Source of the DNA: Thioalbus denitrificans | Lineage (GTDB): Bacteria > Pseudomonadota > Gammaproteobacteria > DSM-26407 | Reading direction: 5' to 3' | Length of the DNA: 64,000 nucleotides | Assembly (NCBI RefSeq): GCF_003337735.1 | Contig: NZ_QPJY01000001.1 | Span: 206,150-270,149 of the forward strand | Shown: positions 1 through 7,943 of the stretch, in pieces | Layout of the letters: each line of letters opens with the position of its first letter | How positions within the stretch are numbered: position 1 is the stretch's first letter | Notes under the pieces: model-generated | What the model was told of the DNA's origin: nothing | What the model saw: only the letters and a program-made list of their open reading frames with translations | The model's database searches: none | Translations under genes and position numbers: made by a program

Positions 1-220
1 TGGAGGCACATTCAGCGAGTCGCGGGCCGGCCAGAGGCAAGGCGCGCTTGTGCAGGAAGTGCAGGTCCCCTTGCAAGCAAGCGCTACGCTGCAGATGGCC
101 GGCCTGCGGCGCGCCCGCAGGGAGCCCCCCGAAAGGGCCATGACGGCGTTGCAGCGCTGGACAAGGGAACAACCATTGCCTGCGCACTGCGCCTTGTCCT
201 GGCGCTTTCGGGGGGCTCTG
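1..220. repeat. Dispersed intergenic repeat, truncated by window edge
   Basis: Non-coding stretch downstream of the leftward ntrX. Its reverse complement begins near a GGGGGGCTCCCT block and ends with CGACTCGCTGAATG then TGCCTCCA. Both ends, without the roughly 95 bp between them, recur at 35284-35322, so this is a repeated element and not unique spacer. Positions 121-135 and 205-219 are inverted copies (14 of 15 pairs), and 159-166 pairs with 192-199, giving a long imperfect hairpin. No convincing coding frame is present. The rest of the gap to 320 shows nothing recognisable. Confidence 0.6.
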
Positions 221-320
221 AAAGTACCTCCAAGAGTGGCGCAGCAGTACCCGAGCGGCCGTCAGGCCGTTCCCCCTTGTGCCCCGCGTCTCCGGGAGTG
301 GCGCGGGCAACCAGCCGGCC

Positions 321-1694
321 TCACTTGCCGCCGCCCACCTGGCGCGGGTCGATGCCCAGGGCCTTGAGCTTGCGGTAGAGGTGGGTGCGCTCCACCCCGG
401 CGAGCTTCGCCACCTGGCTGACGTTGCCGCCGCTGGCCTGCAGGTGGTGCTCGAAGTAGGCCTTCTCGAACAGCTCGCGCGCCTCGCGCAGGGGCAGGTC
501 CAGCACGCCGGGGGCGGCCAGTCCGCCCGCGGCCAGGCTCGCCTCGCCCAGGGCCTGTTCCACCTCCTCCAGCCCGATTTCGTCGCCGCTGCCGAGAATC
601 AGCAGCCGCTGCACCAGGTTCTTCAGCTCCAGGACGTTCCCGGGCCAGCTGTAGAGGCGCAGCCGGTTCTGGGCCGCCAGGGAGAAGTGCCGGTAGGGCA
701 GGTTGTCGTGGTCCACGAACCGGTCCACGTAGAAGTTGAGCAGATCCGGCACGTCCTCGGCATGTTCGCGCAGCGGCGGGATGCGCAGCGGGACCACGTT
801 GAGGTGGTAGTAGAGATCCTCGCGGAAGCGGCCGTCGCGAACCTCCTGCTCCAGGTTGCGGTGGGTGGCGGCGATGATGCGCACGTCCACCTTGACCGGC
901 TCGGTGCCGCCCACCCGCCGGAAGGCCTGGGTCTCCACTGCGCTCAGCAGCCGGGCCTGGGTCTCGGGATCCATGTCGGCCACGTCCTCGAGGAACAGCA
1001 CGCCGCCGTTGGCCTGTTCCAGGCGGCCGAAGTGGACCTCCTCGCCCTCCTCGCTGCCGAACAGCTCCACCGCCGAGTTCTCCCGGGCGATGATGGCCAC
1101 GCCCACGTCCACGAACGGGCCGTCGCGGCGGGCGCTGCAGTGGTGCAGGTAGCGGGCCAGGGTCTTCTTGCCGCTGCCCGCCTCGCCGGAGATGAGCACG
1201 CGGCTGTCGTGCTGGGCGATGCGCTCCACCTGTTCGCGCAGCGCCTGCATCAGCTGGCTCTTGCCCACCGGCTCGAAGACGGTCTGCACCTGGCGGCGCA
1301 GGCCCACGTTCTCGCGGGCGAGCTTCTCCGCCTGCAGCGCCCGCTCCACGGTGAGCAGCAGCTTGGCCAGGGACAGGGGCTTTTCCAGGAAGTCGTAGGC
1401 GCCGAGCCGGGTGGCTTCGACGGCGGTTTCCACGGTCCCGTGGCCGGACATGACGATGACGGGCATCTCCAGGCCGTTGTCTCCGCGCCACTCCTTCAGC
1501 AGGGTGATGCCGTCAACGTCCGGCAGCCAGATGTCCAGCAGTACCAGGTCGGGCTTGCGGGAGCGCCGTGCGCGCCGCGCCGCCTCGCCGTTCTCGGCGG
1601 ACTCCACCTGGTAGCCCTCGTCGGCCAGGATCTCCTGCAGCAGGGTACGGATGTCCGGCTCGTCATCGACGACTAGGATATGGGGTGCGCTCAT
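321..1694 (-). CDS. ntrX: NtrX-like response regulator, AAA+ domain lacking GAFTGA
   Basis: Response regulator of 457 residues: receiver domain (about 1-120, phospho-acceptor Asp54 in LVLLDIWLPD), sigma-54-type AAA+ domain (about 140-375) and a C-terminal Fis-type helix-turn-helix (NVSQVAKLAGVERTHLYRKL). It is the presumed partner of the NtrY kinase 17 bp upstream. The AAA+ domain is atypical. The Walker A reads GEAGSGKKT, Walker B has ED in place of DE, and the GAFTGA loop that contacts sigma-54 is replaced by a sequence around GSEEGEEVHFG. NtrX proteins without GAFTGA are known and are thought to act without sigma-54. The exact physiological signal (nitrogen, redox or envelope) cannot be read from sequence. 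Confidence 0.88.
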   Translation of the reverse strand: MSAPHILVVDDEPDIRTLLQEILADEGYQVESAENGEAARRARRSRKPDLVLLDIWLPDVDGITLLKEWRGDNGLEMPVIVMSGHGTVETAVEATRLGAYDFLEKPLSLAKLLLTVERALQAEKLARENVGLRRQVQTVFEPVGKSQLMQALREQVERIAQHDSRVLISGEAGSGKKTLARYLHHCSARRDGPFVDVGVAIIARENSAVELFGSEEGEEVHFGRLEQANGGVLFLEDVADMDPETQARLLSAVETQAFRRVGGTEPVKVDVRIIAATHRNLEQEVRDGRFREDLYYHLNVVPLRIPPLREHAEDVPDLLNFYVDRFVDHDNLPYRHFSLAAQNRLRLYSWPGNVLELKNLVQRLLILGSGDEIGLEEVEQALGEASLAAGGLAAPGVLDLPLREARELFEKAYFEHHLQASGGNVSQVAKLAGVERTHLYRKLKALGIDPRQVGGGK

Positions 1695-1711
1695 GCTTCT
1701 CCGGCTTCAGG

Positions 1712-3955
1712 TCAGGATTCAGGGGCGGCTCTGGCCCCGTGGTTCAACAGCGCGTCGCGGTTCTCGGCCTGGACCGGGAGGCGCAGGCCGAAGCAGACGC
1801 CGCCGGTGGTCAGGTTTTCGGCCCAGATGACGCCGCCGTGCTCTTCCACAATCTTCTTCACGATGGCCAATCCTAGCCCGGTTCCCTTTGGCTTGGTAGT
1901 GACATAGGGTTCGAACAGCTGGCCGAGAATCTCCTCGGGGATGCCCGGACCGTGATCCACGACCCGCAGTTCCACGTGCCGGCAGCCGGTCTCCTCGCTG
2001 CAGCGGGTGGCGATTTCCACCTTCACCGTCGCCTCCCCGGCGGCCTCCTCGGCGTTCCGGAGCAGGTTGTGCAGCACCTGGCGCAGGCGTCCCGCGTCGG
2101 CCTCGATGGCGGGCAGTGCGGGATCCAGCCCGGTCTCGATCTCCAGCGGCCGGCCCGGGCCGCGGTAGAGCTCGAGGATCTCCCGCACCAGGTCGTTGAG
2201 CTGCAGCTGCTCGAGCTGCAGCGCCGGGCTGCGGGCGTAGTTGGAGAAGGCGTTCACCATCTCCTTCATCGCCTCCACCTGCTGCACGATGGTGTGGGTG
2301 AGGCGGTCGAGCACCTCCGCGTCGTTCCCCTCCATGCTGCGCAGGTACTTGTGCCGCAGGCGCTCGGCGGAGAGCTGGATGGGGGTGAGGGGATTCTTGA
2401 TCTCGTGCGCCAGGCGCCGGGCCACCTCGCCCCAGGCGGCGTTGCGCTGGGCCTGGATGAGGGTGGTGATGTCGTCGAACACCACCACGAAGCCGGAGCC
2501 CGGCAGGGCGCTGCCCTGGCACATGAGCACCTGCCGGCCGCCGCCCCCGAACAGGGTCACCTCCTCGCGCCACTCGCGGTTGTCGCGCCGCAGGCGCGGT
2601 TCCAGCACTTCGACGAACTGCTGCAGGTGGGGGTGGCGGACGCCGAGCTCGGTGAAGGGCTGCTTCATGCAGGCGCGGACCTCGGCGCCGAGAATCTGGT
2701 CCGCGGCCTTGTTGCTGGTGCGCAGGACGTGGCGGCGGTCGAGGGTGAGCACGCCCGAGGAGAGGCTGCCCAGCACCGCCTCGAGGTAGGCCCGCTGGCT
2801 CTCGGCCTGGCGCTGGCTGTGGCGCACCTCCTCCTGGGCCCGGGAGATGCGGCGGGTCATCTCGTTGAAGGAGCTGACCAGAAAGCCGAGCTCGTCATAG
2901 CCGGCGGCGGGCAGCTGCTTGTCGTAGTCGCCGGCGGCCACCGCGCGGGTTCCCTCGGCCAGGTCGGTCACCGGCGCCACCAGGCGCCGGGCGGAGTAGA
3001 AGGCCACCCACACGGCCATCAGCAGGGTCAGCAGCAGGACCAGGGACAGGGTGAGGGTGAAGCTGTACTTCAGCGGCGTGCGCATGAACGCCAGTTCGCG
3101 GTACTGGGCGAAGGCAGTCTGGACGCTGTCGGCGAGGTTGCTCATGCGCCCGGCCACCGGGTACAGCGCCTGCAGCACGTAGGTCTCCCCGCCGGGGCTC
3201 ACCGGGTCGGTGCCCACCACCACGCGCACGTGCAGACCGGCGCCCTCGATGGGATCGAGGCCCACATAGGTGTGGCCCTGGTGGACCTGCAGCAGCACCG
3301 CGTCACCCGGGGTGTTGGGGACCAGCTGGGTGGTCTCCACGCTGCTGGTGGCGATGATGGTGCCGTTGCGGGCCATCAGCGTCAGCTCGGTGGCGCCGGC
3401 CCGGGTGCGCATGTCGTCCAGCGCCAGGGCCCGCAGGCTGCCGCCCATCATGATGCCGCTCTCCAGCTCGTCGGTGAGGCTGGTGGTCTGGCGCAGCACT
3501 TCCCGCATGCGGGTCTCGAAGGAGGAGCGGCTGAGCTCCAGGGCGTCGTCCAGCGCCTGCTCCACGCGCACGTCGAACCAGCTGTCGATGCCGCGCAGCA
3601 GGAACTGCAGGGAGAAGGCGTAGACCAGGGTGACCGGCACCACCGACAGGAGGATGAAGATGAGCACCAGCCGGGCGGTGAGCTGGGAGCCGGCCTCGCG
3701 GCGGCGGTACTGGCGCAGCATCCGCGCCAGGTTGGCCGCGATCAGCGCCACCAGCGTGACCAGCCCCACCACGTTCACCAGCAGCAGCAGGGAGTAGAGG
3801 TTGCCGAAGCGCTGGGAGTTCTCCGTGGCGTTGCTCATCAGCAGCAGGGAGGCCAGCAGCAGCAGGAACAGGCCGAACATGGCCCAGGCGGAAGCGCGCC
3901 CCGGCCGCCGGGGCGGCTGGTTCAGCGGCGTATTGGCGGTGGGCTCAGGGCGCAT
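1712..3955 (-). CDS. ntrY: NtrY-like membrane histidine kinase
   Basis: Sensor kinase of 747 residues. Three hydrophobic segments lie in the first 120 residues and another at about 305-330, flanking an extracytoplasmic sensor region. These are followed by HAMP (about 330-385), a PAS-like region, HisKA with the phospho-acceptor in LAHEIKNPLTPIQ, and an HATPase domain with GPGIPEEI and KGTGLGLAIVKKI. It autophosphorylates and should pass phosphate to the NtrX-like regulator immediately downstream. Its start overlaps the end of the DUF4390 gene by 11 bp, which argues for translational coupling. Length and architecture are normal for NtrY. Confidence 0.9.
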   Translation of the reverse strand: MRPEPTANTPLNQPPRRPGRASAWAMFGLFLLLLASLLLMSNATENSQRFGNLYSLLLLVNVVGLVTLVALIAANLARMLRQYRRREAGSQLTARLVLIFILLSVVPVTLVYAFSLQFLLRGIDSWFDVRVEQALDDALELSRSSFETRMREVLRQTTSLTDELESGIMMGGSLRALALDDMRTRAGATELTLMARNGTIIATSSVETTQLVPNTPGDAVLLQVHQGHTYVGLDPIEGAGLHVRVVVGTDPVSPGGETYVLQALYPVAGRMSNLADSVQTAFAQYRELAFMRTPLKYSFTLTLSLVLLLTLLMAVWVAFYSARRLVAPVTDLAEGTRAVAAGDYDKQLPAAGYDELGFLVSSFNEMTRRISRAQEEVRHSQRQAESQRAYLEAVLGSLSSGVLTLDRRHVLRTSNKAADQILGAEVRACMKQPFTELGVRHPHLQQFVEVLEPRLRRDNREWREEVTLFGGGGRQVLMCQGSALPGSGFVVVFDDITTLIQAQRNAAWGEVARRLAHEIKNPLTPIQLSAERLRHKYLRSMEGNDAEVLDRLTHTIVQQVEAMKEMVNAFSNYARSPALQLEQLQLNDLVREILELYRGPGRPLEIETGLDPALPAIEADAGRLRQVLHNLLRNAEEAAGEATVKVEIATRCSEETGCRHVELRVVDHGPGIPEEILGQLFEPYVTTKPKGTGLGLAIVKKIVEEHGGVIWAENLTTGGVCFGLRLPVQAENRDALLNHGARAAPES

Positions 3956-4529
3956 GGCCAGGCTGCAGCGGCCACTCGACCCATTCGCTCTTCAGGCGCC
4001 AGTCCCGGGACAGGTAGGCCATGGGGCGCAGCGGCGAGGGCAGTGCCTCGGTGTGCAGCCGGACCCGGACCCGGCCGCGGTATTCGTCGCCGGCGACGAG
4101 CAGCGGCTGTTCCAGCAGCGGCAGACCGCGGATGCGCTCCACGCTGGCCAGCGCATCCTCCAGGTGGGTGTGGCTGGTCTGGACCCCGGTGTTGAGATTC
4201 TTCACCAGGTAGCGCCGGCTGAGGGCGTGGTGGCGCAGCTGGTAGCGCTGTTCCAGGCTGGCCACGGTCTGGTCCCAGAGCCAGGGCCGCTGCTGCACCA
4301 CCTCGATCTCGACACCGAGAATCAGGGGTACGCCGTTGACCAGCGCGTCGCGCACCTCCCCTTCCAGCTCCAGGTCCAGGTCCGCATCCATGCGGTAGAC
4401 CCCGTCCACCAGCTGGGAGCGGACTTCGCGCACCCTGAACTCCGCCGCCAGCGCGGTGGTGGCCGCGAGGGTCAGGCACAGGGTCAGCAGCGTGGCCAGG
4501 TGGCGGTAGTGGACAATGGTGCCGTGCAT
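3945..4529 (-). CDS. DUF4390 family secreted protein
   Basis: Protein of 194 residues starting MHGTIVHYRH, chosen because the signal peptide (hydrophobic to about residue 28, cleavage near TALAAEF) begins there. A longer open frame upstream only overlaps rsmB. The mature part matches the DUF4390 family (for example the VRSQLVDGVYRMDADLDLEL region), a proteobacterial exported protein of unknown function usually found between rsmB and an NtrY-like kinase. The same order is seen here: 34 bp after rsmB and overlapping ntrY. That conserved position suggests a periplasmic role linked to the NtrY sensor, but this is inference. Confidence 0.8.
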   Translation of the reverse strand: MHGTIVHYRHLATLLTLCLTLAATTALAAEFRVREVRSQLVDGVYRMDADLDLELEGEVRDALVNGVPLILGVEIEVVQQRPWLWDQTVASLEQRYQLRHHALSRRYLVKNLNTGVQTSHTHLEDALASVERIRGLPLLEQPLLVAGDEYRGRVRVRLHTEALPSPLRPMAYLSRDWRLKSEWVEWPLQPGHAP

Positions 4530-4563
4530 GTCGGGGCTCGTGCGCTTGTGTGGTTGCGCCCGG

Positions 4564-5874
4564 TCAGGGTTCCGCCGGCTTCTCCAGCCGGGCATAGAAG
4601 AACCCGTCACGGTCCTCCTGCCCGGGAAGAATCTGACGGCCCACGGGACGCGCAAGGCCCCACCCGGCAGCGATGGGACGCTCGCGGGCATCCCCATGCG
4701 TGGCGAGAAAGGCCTCAACCACCTGCTCGTTCTCCGCGGCCAGCGCCGAGCAGGTGGCGTAGACAAGCATACCCCCGGGGCGGAGCAAGGGCCACAGGGC
4801 GGTGAGGATGGCGGCCTGGGTGCGCGCCAGCTCCGGGATGTCCGCGGGACGGCGCAGGAGCTTGATGTCGGGATGGCGGCGGATGACCCCGGTGGCCGAA
4901 CAGGGCGCATCGAGCAGGATGCGGTCGAAGGGCGTCCCGTCCCACCAGCCCTCCGGGCGGGCCGCATCCCCGCTGCTGAGCGTGCAGCCGAGGCCGAGGC
5001 GGTCGAGGTTTTCCCGCACCCGTCCGAGGCGCTCGGCGCTGATGTCGAGCGCCACCAGCTCCGCCAATCCGGGGGTGAGTTCCAGGATATGGGCGGTCTT
5101 GCCCCCCGGGGCGGCGCAGGCGTCGAGCACCCGCTGTCCCGGTGCCGCCTCGAGCAGTACGGCGGCCAGCTGGGCCGCGGCGTCCTGGACCGACACCTCG
5201 CCGTGATCGAAGCCGGGCAGGCTGCGAACCTCGGCCACGGGATCGATGCTGACCGCCCAGGGCTGTCCCGGGACGGGGCGGGGATCGAGGCCGGCCGCGG
5301 CCAGTCGCTCGAGGTAAGCGGCGGGATCGGGGTGGTGCAGGCGGCTGATGCGCAGGGTCATGGGCGGCTGGCGGTTGTTGGCCGCGACGACCGCCTCCCA
5401 CTCCCCGGGCCAGTCCGTGCGCAGCCGCTCGAGCAGCCAGTCCGGGTGGGCATGGCGCGCCACGGGATCCCCGTCGGCGCGGCGGTTGAGCTCGGCGCCG
5501 CGGCGCTGGTAGCCGCGCAGTACGGCGTTGACCAGGCGGGTCGCCCAGGGCCGCCCGAGGGCGCGGGCCGCCTCGACGGTCTCCGCCACGGCGGCGTGGG
5601 CCGGGATGCGCAGGTGCTCGAGCTGGTAGAGCCCGACCCACAGCAGTGCGCCCAGTTCCGCGTCGCGCGCCTTCAATGGCTGGTTCAGCAGCTGGCCCGC
5701 CAGCCAGGCCAGCCGCGGTTGCCAGCGCAGGGTGCCGTAGCAGAGCTGCTGCAGCAGGGGGCGGTCGCGGGGCGCGCGCACCTGCCCCAGTGCCGGGGGC
5801 AGGACCGTGTCCAGGGAGCGGCCCTGGGCAGCGACCTGGTTGACCACCCGCGCGGCCAGAGCGCGCAGGTTCAT
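4564..5874 (-). CDS. rsmB: 16S rRNA m5C967 methyltransferase RsmB
   Basis: Protein of 436 residues, close to the E. coli length of 429. The N-terminal third is the NusB-like RNA-binding domain and the C-terminal half is the SAM methyltransferase with DACAAPGGKTAHILE. Both catalytic-site cysteines are present, in LLDAPCSATG and VYATCSAL. It methylates C967 of 16S rRNA in the cytoplasm. The start MNLRALAARVVNQ was chosen from domain length; the upstream extension overlaps fmt. It follows fmt by 26 bp, the canonical fmt-rsmB arrangement. Confidence 0.95.
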   Translation of the reverse strand: MNLRALAARVVNQVAAQGRSLDTVLPPALGQVRAPRDRPLLQQLCYGTLRWQPRLAWLAGQLLNQPLKARDAELGALLWVGLYQLEHLRIPAHAAVAETVEAARALGRPWATRLVNAVLRGYQRRGAELNRRADGDPVARHAHPDWLLERLRTDWPGEWEAVVAANNRQPPMTLRISRLHHPDPAAYLERLAAAGLDPRPVPGQPWAVSIDPVAEVRSLPGFDHGEVSVQDAAAQLAAVLLEAAPGQRVLDACAAPGGKTAHILELTPGLAELVALDISAERLGRVRENLDRLGLGCTLSSGDAARPEGWWDGTPFDRILLDAPCSATGVIRRHPDIKLLRRPADIPELARTQAAILTALWPLLRPGGMLVYATCSALAAENEQVVEAFLATHGDARERPIAAGWGLARPVGRQILPGQEDRDGFFYARLEKPAEP

Positions 5875-5900
5875 GTGGGCAGGGATGGTTTCACGGCGAT

Positions 5901-6854
5901 TCACCCGGCGGGCGTGGCTTCGGCGCCGAGACGCAGGCCGGGGGCGAAACCGCGCTGGGCGTTGAGGAAGTCCCGGGCCGGCAGGGACCGCCCGCCGGGC
6001 AGCTGCAGCCGCTTCAGCCGCAGGATGCCCGCGCCGGTGGCCACGTCGATGCCGTTGCGATCGGCCGCCACCACCGTCCCCGGCGCCGCCCGGGACGGTC
6101 CCGGGCGCGGCTCGGCCTCCCAGATCCTGAGGTTTTGATCCCCGAGCCGGGTGAAGGCCACCGGCCAGGGATTGAAGGCGCGGACCTGCCGGTCCAGCTC
6201 GGCGGCGCTGCGGCTCCAGTCGATCTCCGCCTCGGACTTTTCCAGCTTGGCGGCATAGTTGGCCAGGGCCTCGTCCTGGGTCTCGGCGGCGAGGGCGCCG
6301 GCCTCGAGTCCGGCAAGGGCCTCCACCAGGGCCCGTGCCCCCAGGTTGGCGAGCCGGTCGTGCAGGGTCTGGGCGGTGTCCCCGGCGCCGATGGGGCAGC
6401 TGACCCGCAGCAGCATCGGGCCGGTATCGAGGCCGGCCTCCATCTGCATGATGGTGACGCCGCTCTCGGCGTCGCCGGCCAGGATGGCGCGCTGGATCGG
6501 GGCCGCGCCGCGCCAGCGCGGCAGCAGGGAGGCATGGACGTTGATACAGCCCAGCCGCGGGGTGTCGAGCACCGCCTGGGGCAGGATCAGGCCATAGGCG
6601 ACCACCACCATGATATCCGCCCGCCACGCCGCCAGCTCCCGCTGAGCGTCGGGATCGCGCAGCGTGGGCGGCTGGCGGACGGCCAGGCCCTGCTCCAGGG
6701 CCAGGGCCTTGACCGGGCTGGCGGTCAGCTTGCGTCCTCGACCCGCGGGACGATCGGGCTGGGTGTAGACGGCGCAGACCTCGTGCGGTGATTCCAGCAG
6801 GGCCTGGAGGCAGGTGGCCGCGAACTCGGGCGTGCCGGCGAAGATGATGCGCAA
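5901..6854 (-). CDS. fmt: Methionyl-tRNA formyltransferase
   Basis: Protein of 317 residues that formylates initiator Met-tRNA. The start is read as TTG at 6852-6854, giving the family N-terminus [19 protein letters not shown] ribosome site lies four bases before it at 6859-6863, and no ATG fits. The formyl-folate site is visible as [15 protein letters not shown], followed by the catalytic-domain Asp region. def normally lies directly upstream of fmt, but here it is 2.5 kb away (9387-9890) behind an inserted regulatory locus. The short ribosome-site spacing and TTG codon suggest modest expression. Confidence 0.94.
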   Translation of the reverse strand: MRIIFAGTPEFAATCLQALLESPHEVCAVYTQPDRPAGRGRKLTASPVKALALEQGLAVRQPPTLRDPDAQRELAAWRADIMVVVAYGLILPQAVLDTPRLGCINVHASLLPRWRGAAPIQRAILAGDAESGVTIMQMEAGLDTGPMLLRVSCPIGAGDTAQTLHDRLANLGARALVEALAGLEAGALAAETQDEALANYAAKLEKSEAEIDWSRSAAELDRQVRAFNPWPVAFTRLGDQNLRIWEAEPRPGPSRAAPGTVVAADRNGIDVATGAGILRLKRLQLPGGRSLPARDFLNAQRGFAPGLRLGAEATPAG

Positions 6855-7021
6855 GGGTCCTCCGGGAAGTCGGTCGAATCGGGTATCGGCGCCCGCGCTG
6901 GCGCATGGAAGTGCAGTAGTGTACTGCGCCGCCGTGGCCGGTGCATGCGCTCTCCCGTCCGCGGGGTTCCGGACCCGGTGCCGGGGGCGATGGCCGGGGC
7001 TTCGACCGACGCCGCCCGATT

Positions 7022-7123
7022 CACCACGAAGGCACGAAGTGCACGAAGAAAGAGGCAAATGGCGATCGAGGCCCTATCGGCAGATCTTCCGACTCCCTTC
7101 GTGCGCTTCGTGTCTTCGTGGTG
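7022..7123. repeat. Inverted micro-repeat hairpin, CACGAAG family
   Basis: The left arm (7022-7049) is built of CACGAAG-type units and the right arm (7096-7123) is its inverted copy with about four mismatches in 28. It lies in the long gap between fmt and the sigma-54 regulator. It is one of seven arrays of 7-9 bp units found in intergenic gaps of this window (see 33664, 38012, 54546, 55766, 58572, 60053). No coding sense. Confidence 0.75.
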
Positions 7124-7197
7124 CAACGCTTCTTTCTGGAAATGCCCCCGTTACACCGAACGCGCCCCGGGCAAGGCAGGTCGTTCCACTCGGGCGC

Positions 7198-7227
7198 AAA
7201 AAAAAACGCACCCAGTGGGTGGGTGCG
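7198..7227 (-). terminator. Intrinsic terminator of the leftward sigma-54 transcript
   Basis: Read on the minus strand: an 8-bp stem CGCACCCA / TGGGTGCG (7207-7214 and 7220-7227) with a 5-base loop, followed at once by nine Ts (7206-7198). This is a textbook rho-independent terminator. The only visible leftward unit that would use it starts at the sigma-54 promoter at 7655-7670. fmt itself begins further left and is not upstream of it. Confidence 0.85.
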
Positions 7228-7362
7228 CAAATAGGGACTGCCAGATGGAGGATTGCACTGATTCCGGTGCCGTGGCCCTCGCGGGCTGCGTTACCGACCC
7301 CCCAGTGCACAGGGGGTTAAGCTCTTTCGATTGCTGTCATGTCCCGGGCCTCGGCCTGGGAT

Positions 7363-7452
7363 TCATGCTCCCTTGCGTCCGAATACGAACAGCAGCAGCG
7401 TGATGGTCAGGCTCGCCACGATTCCGGCGATGGTCAGACTGTCCAGGCACAT
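7363..7452 (-). CDS. Putative 29-residue single-pass membrane peptide
   Basis: An ATG at 7450-7452 opens a 29-codon frame ending in TGA. The peptide has a short polar start (MCLDS), one continuous hydrophobic segment (about residues 6-24, TIAGIVASLTITLLLFVF) and a positively charged end GRKGA. This is the layout of a bitopic small membrane protein such as the accessory peptides of membrane complexes. It lies between a sigma-54 promoter (7655-7670) and an intrinsic terminator (7198-7227) and is the only plausible peptide I find in that transcript. The ribosome site is weak (purine-rich but no GGAGG), so translation is not certain. I do not recognise a family, and the function is unknown. Confidence 0.5.
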   Translation of the reverse strand: MCLDSLTIAGIVASLTITLLLFVFGRKGA

Positions 7453-7654
7453 TGCTTTGGCTTCGCTCTCGCTTGCGGTCGGTCAAATCGGGTGGAGATG
7501 CCAGTATCTCCGCCATCTCTGATACACTTACACTCTGTGCGGGTTTGCCTCGCGCGGCCAATCGAAAACCCACGCTGCAAGCCTTGCTGAACCAGCCCGC
7601 CCGGAAGTGCAAAGGGTGATTCGCTGAATCCGGTTGCTCTTGGTCGCAATACCA

Positions 7655-7670
7655 AGCAATCCATGTGCCA
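7655..7670 (-). promoter_or_regulatory. Sigma-54 (-24/-12) promoter
   Basis: The minus strand reads TGGCACATGGATTGCT, which matches the RpoN consensus TGGCACG-N4-TTGCW at all but one base, with correct GG/GC spacing. Transcription would start near 7644 and run left through the 29-codon gene to the terminator at 7198-7227, an RNA of about 440 nt. A sigma-54 activator with intact GAFTGA is encoded divergently at 7944-9299. Confidence 0.75.
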
Positions 7671-7722
7671 TGTTTTTTATATACCCTGATGCGGACATGG
7701 AAAATGCAGTGAAATTCGTGAG

Positions 7723-7750
7723 TTGATATATGCCGTCCGTTTTGTAATAA
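7723..7750 (+). promoter_or_regulatory. Possible sigma-70 promoter of the sigma-54 activator gene
   Basis: TTGATA (7723-7728), 16 bp, TAATAA (7745-7750) in a locally AT-rich stretch about 190 bp before the regulator start. This is a plausible but unproven -35/-10 pair. Confidence 0.35.
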
Positions 7751-7882
7751 ATTGTAACAGAAGGATTTTTGTCCTATAGCCAGAGACTTGTCGCCACTGC
7801 GCCCCATGGCGTGCCGGCTCCATCGTGGATATTCCGGCCCGGGCATTGGCCCTGTTTTTTATCCGTGTAAAGGGCAAAATGC

Positions 7883-7927
7883 TGTCATTATTGGCAGACA
7901 AGGCGCATAATCCTGCCATATTTGGCA
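7883..7927. promoter_or_regulatory. Paired TGYCA-N4-TGGCA operator-like palindromes
   Basis: Two inverted repeats of the same form, TGTCA-TTAT-TGGCA (7883-7896) and TGCCA-TATT-TGGCA (7914-7927), lie 31 bp apart, three helical turns, immediately before the activator gene at 7944. The second is the core of a longer perfect 10-bp palindrome, 7909-7932. Spacing and symmetry suit two dimers of the Fis-type DNA-binding domain of that activator. They would act as enhancer sites for the leftward sigma-54 promoter about 270 bp away and as an autoregulatory site. Confidence 0.6.
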
Positions 7928-7943
7928 GGATTCCGGGTTCGCC

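Noticed and set aside
50-367. 105-codon plus-strand frame at the left edge
   Set aside because: It crosses the repeat element and the end of ntrX and shows no domain or ribosome site.
7337-7846. 169-codon minus-strand frame covering the sigma-54 promoter and the small peptide gene
   Set aside because: It runs through the promoter from upstream of the start site, has no recognisable domain and no ribosome site; the 29-codon frame fits the transcript better.
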